From JBLWXV01 sp048267245 (GTDB taxonomy: Bacteria > Bdellovibrionota > Bacteriovoracia > Bacteriovoracales > Bacteriovoracaceae), in contig JBLWXV010000002.1 in assembly GCA_048267245.1 (NCBI GenBank), positions 496,001-560,000 on the forward strand: a stretch of DNA of 64,000 nt, written 5' to 3'. The notes under the pieces are model-generated. The model saw only the letters and a list, made by a program, of their open reading frames with translations, was not told the origin of the DNA and made no database searches. The translations under genes and the position numbers were made by a program. Every line of letters begins with the position of its first letter. The first letter of the stretch is position 1. Shown in pieces: positions 58,140 through 64,000 of this stretch.

Positions 58140-58582
58140 ATCAAGAAATAGCTGATATTGAATCGATGCTCTTAAAAGAAATTCCTATTCTCACGCATAT
58201 GGGAGTGAGAGTGGAAGAGTACTCAAAGAGTAAAATAGTTGTGAGCTCGAAACTCGAAGAGCACTATAATTATGAAGGTACCGCCTTTGGAGGAAGTCTC
58301 AATACGGTTGCTCTACTTCCATGTTTTCTCATGGCCCGCAAGGTGCTTGCAGATGTTGGTATCTCCCCTCGATCTCTGGTCATTCAATCAAGTGAAGTAA
58401 AGTACCTACTTCCTGTGACAGCTAACTTTAAAGCGACTTGTCTTTATCCCGATGCAGAGCGATTTATTTCTCATCTTCAAAGAAGAGGGCGGGCAAGAAT
58501 TGAACTTAAGTCTAGCATAAGTCTTGCTAGTGAAGACACTTCACTTGTGGAGTTCGAGGGACGATTTGTAGCGACTCTATGA
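58136..58582 (+). CDS. YiiD-C-terminal-type thioesterase (hotdog fold)
   Basis: A 148-residue protein resembling the C-terminal thioesterase domain of YiiD: MGVRVEEYSKSKIVVSSKLEEHYNYEGTAFGGSLNTVALLPC includes the GTAFGGSL motif at the start of the hotdog helix. The enzyme probably hydrolyses acyl-CoA or acyl-ACP. It overlaps the HAD gene by 4 bp and is 12 bp before the MscS gene. The radical SAM, HAD and thioesterase genes together might build or modify a small molecule; this is inferred from context. Confidence 0.82.
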   Translation: MNQEIADIESMLLKEIPILTHMGVRVEEYSKSKIVVSSKLEEHYNYEGTAFGGSLNTVALLPCFLMARKVLADVGISPRSLVIQSSEVKYLLPVTANFKATCLYPDAERFISHLQRRGRARIELKSSISLASEDTSLVEFEGRFVATL

Positions 58583-58594
58583 TATTGTTTTTGA

Positions 58595-59905
58595 ATGAGA
58601 GTCTTTGTCTTTTTACTTCTGTTTTTTCCTCACTTTCTATCTGCTGAACCTGTAAATAAGGTTGAAATTCCTCCTCAGGCTTCTGATAGCGCTATTGAAG
58701 AGCGACTTCAAAAATTAATGGCGGTGACTCAGTGGTTTCCAAAGGTAGAGCTTGAGGTAAATCAGGGGCTCGCGATTTTTGAAGGGGAGGTAGAAACCGA
58801 AAAGCGGCGCGAGTGGCTTTTGGCCCTGGCCGAAAAAACTGATGGTGTTGTTGCTGTCATTGACCGACTCGAATTAAGCGTTCCTGAAGCGAAGGTCTTC
58901 GAACCAGCACTTCTGGAAGTCCAGAGTCTCTCTGAGCGCTCACTTAAGAAAATTCCTTATATTGTCTCCGCAATCCTCGTTATTCTTCTCACACTCCTAC
59001 TTGCATTCTTTTTAAGAAGCTCAGTTCGCCGCATGTTGCGCGATCGCGGCAATACCCTCCTGGCCCAGGCCATCTCAAATGTAGCACTCTTACTTAGTTT
59101 GGCGCTTGGGCTCTATCTCGCCCTCAATATGACTGGGCTCTCGGGGCTTGCCTTTACGGTCTTAGGAGGCACCGGGATATTTGGTATCGGAATTGGTCTA
59201 GCACTTAAGAGTACTTTTGAAAATTATGTCGCAGGAATCATGATATCAATGCGACAAATTTTTAGAAAAGGTGAACTAATATCGCTTCTTGGCCACACCG
59301 GAATCGTTCAGGCAGTAACTACAAGAAGTACTTCTATCATGGATTTTGAAGGAAATAATGTCACGATTCCAAACTCTGAAGTCTTCTCGGCCACAATTAG
59401 AAATTTCACTCGCAACCCCAATATGCGCCTCGACTTCAATGTCGGTATTGGCTACGACGATTCTATTGAAGAAGCGAGGGCGGTCATTTCAGAAACACTC
59501 AATTCCCTCGAAGGGGTGATATTGCTCGATCCCGAGTATATTGTCGCTGTGGATTCTCTAGGAGCAGCGACTGTTAATCTACGCGTCTATTTTTGGTTTA
59601 ATGCTGCTCGCTTTTCTCATGTTAAAGTCAAATCAGTCGTCATTGAGAATGTGAAAGAAGCATTGATGAGAGCTGAAATTTCAATGCCTGATGATGCTCG
59701 CGAGGTGGTCTTTACCTCACCACTTGAGATCGTTCGCCATAGAGAAGATCAAACTGAGGTTGCAAGTAAAAGTGCAAAGTCAACAGTGAAAGCCAAGGAC
59801 GTTGGGAAAGCATCAGAAGATCTAAAGAATGAGACCAGTGAGCTGCAAAAACAGGCGGAGCTCACTGGATCGATGGAGAGCGGTAGTAATCTATTAAAGA
59901 ATTAA
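58595..59905 (+). CDS. MscS-family mechanosensitive channel with N-terminal BON-like domain
   Basis: A 436-residue protein with a signal peptide (about 1-18), a BON-like domain (KVELEVNQGLAIFEGEVETEKRREWL to LEL, about 49-100), then three transmembrane helices and the MscS core: GGTGIFGIGIGLALKSTFENYVAG (pore helix), IVQAVTTRSTSIMDFEGNNVTIPNSEVFSATIRNF (beta domain) and the C-terminal cage. The ~60 residues after position 375 are charged and repetitive (SKSAKSTVKAKDVGKAS). It protects cells against osmotic down-shock. It is convergent with the MBL gene, overlapping by 4 bp. Confidence 0.9.
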   Translation: MRVFVFLLLFFPHFLSAEPVNKVEIPPQASDSAIEERLQKLMAVTQWFPKVELEVNQGLAIFEGEVETEKRREWLLALAEKTDGVVAVIDRLELSVPEAKVFEPALLEVQSLSERSLKKIPYIVSAILVILLTLLLAFFLRSSVRRMLRDRGNTLLAQAISNVALLLSLALGLYLALNMTGLSGLAFTVLGGTGIFGIGIGLALKSTFENYVAGIMISMRQIFRKGELISLLGHTGIVQAVTTRSTSIMDFEGNNVTIPNSEVFSATIRNFTRNPNMRLDFNVGIGYDDSIEEARAVISETLNSLEGVILLDPEYIVAVDSLGAATVNLRVYFWFNAARFSHVKVKSVVIENVKEALMRAEISMPDDAREVVFTSPLEIVRHREDQTEVASKSAKSTVKAKDVGKASEDLKNETSELQKQAELTGSMESGSNLLKN

Positions 59906-61038
59906 GGAGTGAGGGAAGCTTTGAGCTTGAGAGTTTCTTCTCTCTCCCACCAGTAATCGGCAATGAAATCTTCATTTGGATTGATTACTTCTCCAATTTT
60001 TGGCGAGATCACTTGGATTTGATATTGAGAAGCCAATCTATAGAGTTCTTGAATGGGCTCTCTCCAAGTGTGATAGGCGAGCACAAACATACCCCAGTGA
60101 ATAGGAAAGTACTTCTTGGCCTTTAAGTCGTGAAAGGCTTGTACCGATTCCTCTGGAAGCATGTGAACTTCGCGCCAATTGTCGTTGTACTGACCATTTT
60201 CAATAAAGGCGATATCAAAAGGGCCCATGCGCTCACCGATTTCTTTAAAATGGGTATCGTAACCCGAGTCGCCACTAAAGAAAATTTTGCGATCAGAGCT
60301 TTCAATTACCCAGGAAGCCCACAGCGTTTTATTTCGATCGCCAAGCGAGCGCCCAGAGAAGTGCTGGGCCGGAGTGGCGGTGAACTTGATTGATTCAAAC
60401 TCGACGCCTTGCCACCAGTTGCGCTCGCTTATGCGCTCCTCGGAGATTCCCCAGCCCTGTAGATGAGAGCCCACTCCTAGAGGAGTGATAAACTTTGCCT
60501 TCTTATCCTTAAAAAAGACAATACTATCGCGATCGAGGTGATCGTAGTGATCGTGGGAGATAAGGATATAGTCGATTTCAGGAAGCTCATCTAGTGTGAG
60601 AACCGGCGGCTGAAATCTCTTGATCATAAAAGTAAAGGGTGAGGCCGAGCCAGAAAAGACGGGATCTACAAGAACGATATTTCCATTAATATTGAGAAGT
60701 AGCGTGGAGTGGCCAAACCAGATAACTCTCACCTGATCTTTAACAGCGAGAAATTCTTCCAGGTTTGGGCGCTGTTCTGGCATGAGAGAAGTGGGTTTAG
60801 CATCTATTCGAGCTTGAAAGAACTTCATGATTGAGCCGAGTTTCATATTTCGATTCATCATCTCATTGATCACGGCCTTCTTGCGATTAAAGAAGGTTTG
60901 CGAGCCCTGATCGAAGTTGATCTCGTTAGTGAATCTCTGGCGATATTTTTCGTTAGGTGGAGTGCCTAGGCGTGAAAAGTTCATAGCTATAAATCCTGCG
61001 ACAAAAACACTGAGGAGTACAATTAGAGTTATCTTCAC
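59902..61038 (-). CDS. Membrane-anchored metallo-beta-lactamase-fold hydrolase (NAPE-PLD-like)
   Basis: A 378-residue protein starting at GTG 61038 with an N-terminal membrane anchor (LIVLLSVFVAGFIAMNF). The MBL fold is clear: VRVIWFGHSTLLLNINGNIVLVDPVFSGSASPF, the zinc motif ISHDHYDHLDRDS (HxHxDH), ATPAQHFSGRS and FSGDSGYDTHFKE, then IHWGMFVLAYHTWREP. It resembles the NAPE-PLD/UlaG-like family and may cleave a phospholipid or lactone. Two palindromes sharing GTAAACGC/GTGTAC lie in the spacer to the divergent TetR gene, so it is probably repressed by that regulator. Confidence 0.9.
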   Translation of the reverse strand: MKITLIVLLSVFVAGFIAMNFSRLGTPPNEKYRQRFTNEINFDQGSQTFFNRKKAVINEMMNRNMKLGSIMKFFQARIDAKPTSLMPEQRPNLEEFLAVKDQVRVIWFGHSTLLLNINGNIVLVDPVFSGSASPFTFMIKRFQPPVLTLDELPEIDYILISHDHYDHLDRDSIVFFKDKKAKFITPLGVGSHLQGWGISEERISERNWWQGVEFESIKFTATPAQHFSGRSLGDRNKTLWASWVIESSDRKIFFSGDSGYDTHFKEIGERMGPFDIAFIENGQYNDNWREVHMLPEESVQAFHDLKAKKYFPIHWGMFVLAYHTWREPIQELYRLASQYQIQVISPKIGEVINPNEDFIADYWWEREETLKLKASLTP

Positions 61039-61076
61039 CGTTCACCATATCTTGGACATGCGCTGAATATTGGTTT

Positions 61077-61100
61077 AAAGTAAACGCATGTGTGTACTTT
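61077..61100. promoter_or_regulatory. TetR operator candidate, copy 1
   Basis: A 24-bp near-palindrome: AAAGTAAACGCA, then TGTGTGTACTTT, with 10 of 12 base pairs matching across the centre. It lies 39 bp before the MBL start codon and 85 bp before the TetR start. A near-identical copy is centred exactly 52 bp away. Confidence 0.65.
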
Positions 61101-61128
61101 AAACCCGAAGGGGACAGCCCGCAAGGTG

Positions 61129-61152
61129 AAAGTAAACGCTTGTGTGTACTTA
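61129..61152. promoter_or_regulatory. TetR operator candidate, copy 2
   Basis: The second copy reads AAAGTAAACGCT then TGTGTGTACTTA, differing from copy 1 at only two positions. It is 33 bp before the TetR GTG start. The two copies are 52 bp apart centre to centre, like the other TetR pair at 8.6 kb. Confidence 0.65.
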
Positions 61153-61184
61153 ATTGTGAATTCTTTGTTATTTTAGAGATTTAA

Positions 61185-61778
61185 GTGGGCCAAAAAGAGA
61201 TAAAAACCTCCCAAATTATTGAAGCAGCAACGAGAGAATTTCTCTCAAAAGGCCTTGAAGCCGCTTCCATGCAAAATATCGCTGACCAAGCGATGGTTTC
61301 TAAGCGCACGCTCTACAAGTACTATCCGACTAAAGAAGATCTCTACAATGCTCTGATTGATGAGGTCTTAAGTTGCGTAGATGTTCTCTATCAAAAGCCT
61401 TACTCAAGTGAACTTTCAATTCATGAGCAGATTGAGAGGATCGTACGAGCTAAGGTTGAGCTCACTCTCACGGACTCATTTATAAATATTTCAAAGATAG
61501 TCTTTGGTGAGTTATTAAAGAATAGAAAACTCACCGAGGTTCAGATGAAGCGCTTTTATCAGTCTGAGCAGGTTTTCATCGAGTGGATAGCGAAGGCGCA
61601 ACAAGATAAGAAGGTAACAAGAGATTATGAGGCGAGTGATATCGCGACTCATTTTCACTCGGTTTTAAAAGGTCAAATCTACTGGCCGCTGCTTCTTGGA
61701 TTAAAAAAGCGAGAAGAGCTCAATTTAGAGCGGATTTGCACTCAAGTTGTGACTCAATTTATTAAGCAGTTTTGCTAA
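61185..61778 (+). CDS. TetR/AcrR-family regulator
   Basis: A 197-residue TetR-type regulator starting at GTG 61185. The DNA-binding domain is SQIIEAATREFLSKGLEAASMQNIADQAMVSKRTLYKYYPTKEDLYNALI. The C-terminal domain is helical, of the AcrR type (VFGELLKNRKLTEVQMKRFY). It probably controls the divergent MBL gene and itself through the two palindromes upstream. The DnaQ-type nuclease gene follows after 15 bp and may be co-transcribed. Confidence 0.9.
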   Translation: MGQKEIKTSQIIEAATREFLSKGLEAASMQNIADQAMVSKRTLYKYYPTKEDLYNALIDEVLSCVDVLYQKPYSSELSIHEQIERIVRAKVELTLTDSFINISKIVFGELLKNRKLTEVQMKRFYQSEQVFIEWIAKAQQDKKVTRDYEASDIATHFHSVLKGQIYWPLLLGLKKREELNLERICTQVVTQFIKQFC

Positions 61779-61793
61779 TTATCAGGAAGGGAC

Positions 61794-63074
61794 ATGTACT
61801 GTGTCGTCGATTTAGAAACCACTGGCAGCAAGGGCAATAAGATTACTGAAATTGCCATGGTTAAGTTTGATGGTGAGAAAGTTGTCGATGAATTTTCCTC
61901 TCTTGTTAACCCTGAATGTTCAATTCCCTATTTTATTACTCGGCTCACTGGCATTTCTGATGAAATGGTGGCGTACGCCCCCAAGTTCTATGAGATTGCC
62001 AAAGAGGTGACGCTCTTTATGGAAGGGTGCACGTTTGTCGCTCACAATGTTTTCTTTGATTTTAACGTGCTAAAAAATGAGTACCGCGAGCTTGGCTACG
62101 ACTTTAAGACCGATAAGCTCTGTACTGTTCGCTTGGCGAGGCAGCACTTTCCTGGGCATGCCTCCTATTCGCTTGGAAAGATTTGTGCTGATTTAGGTAT
62201 CTCGATAGCTGATCGTCACCGGGCCAAAGGGGATGTTGATGCAACAGTTGAACTTTTTTCGATGATCTTAAAAAAGACTTCCAAGGCGGACTTAGAACAA
62301 GCGTCTAAAACGAAGAGTAAGATTGCTCTTCCTCCTAAATTAGCAGAGGATACTCTCGAAAAGGCGCCAAGTGAGACAGGGGTTTACTATCTTAAGTCTG
62401 AAGATGGAACTGTTCTCTATGTAGGAAAGAGTGTCGATATAAAGAAGCGCCTTGCCTCCCATTTTAGAGTGGACCTAGCGCGAAAGAAGGATGTTGAACT
62501 TAAAAACCAAGTGGCAAAGATCGAGTATCAGCTGACTCACAATGAGTTTATGGCGCTCCTACTTGAGGCCCAGGAAATTAAAAGACTAAGACCTCAATTT
62601 AATACTGCACTTAATAGAGTCAAGTTTCGCTACTGCCTCGATTTGAAAGAGGTAGATGGCTTCTTGGTTCCCTGTGTCTCAACTCGTGTGCATGAAAACT
62701 GTGCTCGCCACTTTCGCTCGCGAAAGATCGTAACCGAGCAAATTATAAAGCTCTATAGAGAATCGTTTAGTCTCGATTTCGAGTCCCGAGGTTTTGAAGA
62801 GGGGCTATTAAAATGGCAAAAGGTATTAGGGGCAGAAGTTTATAATCAAAAGATTGGGGCTTGGCTTAGTCGCTTTGATTATCCTGTTGAAGATGGTGAA
62901 CTCCTCTATGAAAAGGCCTCCCAGCGCATGCTTCTTAAGATTAAGTCAGGCGAACTTCAATCAGTTACCGTTTTTACTGAAGAGGGTGAAGTTTTCTATA
63001 ATATTGAAGATGACCCTGATATTAAGCGAATGATTCTCGCGACTCTACTTACTCGGGGAGCGCGAGGAAATTGA
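61794..63074 (+). CDS. DnaQ-like 3'-5' exonuclease plus GIY-YIG nuclease fusion
   Basis: A 426-residue protein. The N-terminal ~160 residues form a DEDDh exonuclease: Asp6/Glu8 (VVDLETTGS), Asp89 (NVFFDFNVL), His142/Asp147 (DRHRAKGDVDATV). Residues ~190-275 form a GIY-YIG nuclease like the UvrC N-terminus and Cho: SETGVYYLKSEDGTVLYVGKSVDIKKRLASHF. The ~150 residues after it have no clear motif. Such exonuclease-Cho fusions are seen in several phyla and probably excise DNA lesions. It overlaps the convergent esterase by 26 bp. Confidence 0.9.
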   Translation: MYCVVDLETTGSKGNKITEIAMVKFDGEKVVDEFSSLVNPECSIPYFITRLTGISDEMVAYAPKFYEIAKEVTLFMEGCTFVAHNVFFDFNVLKNEYRELGYDFKTDKLCTVRLARQHFPGHASYSLGKICADLGISIADRHRAKGDVDATVELFSMILKKTSKADLEQASKTKSKIALPPKLAEDTLEKAPSETGVYYLKSEDGTVLYVGKSVDIKKRLASHFRVDLARKKDVELKNQVAKIEYQLTHNEFMALLLEAQEIKRLRPQFNTALNRVKFRYCLDLKEVDGFLVPCVSTRVHENCARHFRSRKIVTEQIIKLYRESFSLDFESRGFEEGLLKWQKVLGAEVYNQKIGAWLSRFDYPVEDGELLYEKASQRMLLKIKSGELQSVTVFTEEGEVFYNIEDDPDIKRMILATLLTRGARGN

Positions 63075-63957
63075 GCGCCCTGGGAAGCTGGTCAATCCAA
63101 AAGCCAGAAGAGTGACCTCGGGTGTCCTGATTAACTTCAATAAAGCTCTTTTTGGACTTTTTCTTTAGAAGAATCTCCCAGCATTTTAGCGCTTGAGGGA
63201 ATTTGTCCTCATCTAAGGCAAAGTCACTTTGACTAATGGTGATAAAAATATTTGAGGGAAGATTATACGTCTCTCCTAGAATTTGAGAGCCGATATTATG
63301 GGCCATCATATAGGAATGTTCGAGCGGTTTAAAGACGTCAAAATCGCTGGGAGGAATTTCGCTTTCTACCGGGCGAAAGACCGGGGAGAGGGCGGCGACC
63401 TTCTTATAGCGAGCTGGGTATTTGCCACCGAGAGAGAGTGCGCCGTGGGCTCCCATACTAATTCCGAGAACTGTGTCTAGTTCGCCTTTGATTTCAAAGG
63501 ATTCTTTGATCTCTCTTGTGTGCTGGGGAAGTTCCTCACCTAGGAATTTATGCCAATCTCGCCCCTTGGCCCCAAGCCAATAATCCTGTCCAATAGAGTT
63601 TGAGTCTTCATGCAGAAATGTATCCTGAGGTGCGATAATGACTAGCTGCGGGTTCTCTTCCAAGAGGCGAGCTAGTTCAAGGTGCTCAAGCATACTGTCC
63701 TGGGCGCCTACTTCTCTGGCGTAGCCTCTTCCGTGAAGAAAGAGGGTGATTCGGGCCTTCTTTGTCTTATCAAAATTGCTCGAGAGATAGAGGAAAGTTG
63801 GAACTTCTACTTGCCCCAAAGCCTCTGAGGCTAGAAGGTAGTCAAAGCGCTTATAGGTGAGATGGGAGAATGATTCGGCGATCTCTTGAGAATAGGCCCC
63901 AAAGCTAAAGGTTAGCTGGATTATAAGGGCCATTAGGGGGGCGATAATAATTTTCAT
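63049..63957 (-). CDS. Secreted alpha/beta-hydrolase (esterase-type)
   Basis: A 302-residue precursor with signal peptide (MKIIIAPLMALIIQLTFSFGAYS). The alpha/beta-hydrolase fold is supported by the oxyanion region FLHGRGYAREVG, the nucleophile elbow GISMGAHGALSLGGKYP (G-x-S-x-G with Ser) and a late His in RGHSSGFWIDQL. The layout is like the esterase D/feruloyl-esterase-like family. The substrate is unknown. It is the last gene of the window, overlapping the nuclease gene by 26 bp. Confidence 0.88.
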   Translation of the reverse strand: MKIIIAPLMALIIQLTFSFGAYSQEIAESFSHLTYKRFDYLLASEALGQVEVPTFLYLSSNFDKTKKARITLFLHGRGYAREVGAQDSMLEHLELARLLEENPQLVIIAPQDTFLHEDSNSIGQDYWLGAKGRDWHKFLGEELPQHTREIKESFEIKGELDTVLGISMGAHGALSLGGKYPARYKKVAALSPVFRPVESEIPPSDFDVFKPLEHSYMMAHNIGSQILGETYNLPSNIFITISQSDFALDEDKFPQALKCWEILLKKKSKKSFIEVNQDTRGHSSGFWIDQLPRALNFLALPE

Positions 63958-64000
63958 GACCCATTTTAGCTTGCTAAATGAGGATAGAGGGAGTCGGTTA

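Noticed and set aside
1..64000. tRNA, rRNA, CRISPR arrays, prophage or transposase genes
   Set aside because: Looked for and not seen on either strand; the only mobile-looking sequences are the palindromic repeats at 16-21.5 kb.

Overview
The window looks like chromosome from a moderately AT-rich Gram-negative bacterium with a large secretome. Roughly a third of the genes carry signal peptides or lipoboxes. Three features are most reminiscent of a Bacteriovorax-type member of the Bdellovibrionota: secreted proteases of several clans, an alpha-2-macroglobulin/PBP1C operon, and many small secreted proteins of unknown function. That assignment is inference; there is no rRNA or other decisive marker here. 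I saw no tRNA or rRNA gene, CRISPR array, integrase or transposase, and no gene-free stretch longer than about 300 bases. Coding density is very high, with many 1-8 bp overlaps and tail-to-tail convergent genes.

Layout. 1-3.3 kb: end of an ASPIC/UnbV FG-GAP protein coupled to an RnfD/UnbU-like membrane protein, then VF530 and rlmF on the other strand. 3.5-5.7 kb: a secreted protein and a secreted peptidylarginine deiminase. 5.9-9.2 kb: small enzymes (DUF1428, DHFR-like, DUF5519, VOC), then an SDR/TetR divergent pair with two operators. 9.2-13 kb: a minus-strand run of secreted proteins including a trypsin-like protease and a HExxH metallopeptidase. 13.2-15.3 kb: a histidine kinase with a nine-G tract and its response regulator. 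15.3-21.5 kb: a region with four copies of a long palindromic repeat around an AT-rich membrane protein, a large lipoprotein, an acyltransferase and a CstA-type transporter. 21.5-30 kb: mixed small genes, including two metabolite-controlled transporters: sugE behind a guanidine-III riboswitch and mntP behind a yybP-ykoY (Mn2+) riboswitch. 30-40 kb: a secreted protein, then the A2M, pbpC and M15 peptidase operon. 40-46.7 kb: CPBP protease, papain-like protease, ArsR/LLM flavin oxidoreductase, SRPBCC and GST. 46.7-50.6 kb: an ECF sigma factor coupled to a fused anti-sigma/VWA protein, then NDH-2. 50.7-54.6 kb: PA2779/PA2778-type pair facing a DUF4266-DUF3570-TlpA-ApbE operon. 54.7-64 kb: DUF2254, a radical SAM/HAD/thioesterase/MscS operon, an MBL/TetR divergent pair with paired operators, a DnaQ-GIY-YIG nuclease and a secreted esterase.

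Working together. The strongest functional units are: (i) A2M + PBP1C + M15 peptidase, a periplasmic protease trap linked to peptidoglycan repair and remodelling; (ii) the two riboswitch-controlled exporters; (iii) the exported flavin/thiol system DUF4266-DUF3570-TlpA-ApbE; (iv) the sigma/anti-sigma-VWA pair; (v) two TetR systems with the same operator geometry, two palindromes 52 bp apart centre to centre. Functional calls come from motif recognition by eye; no database search was run.
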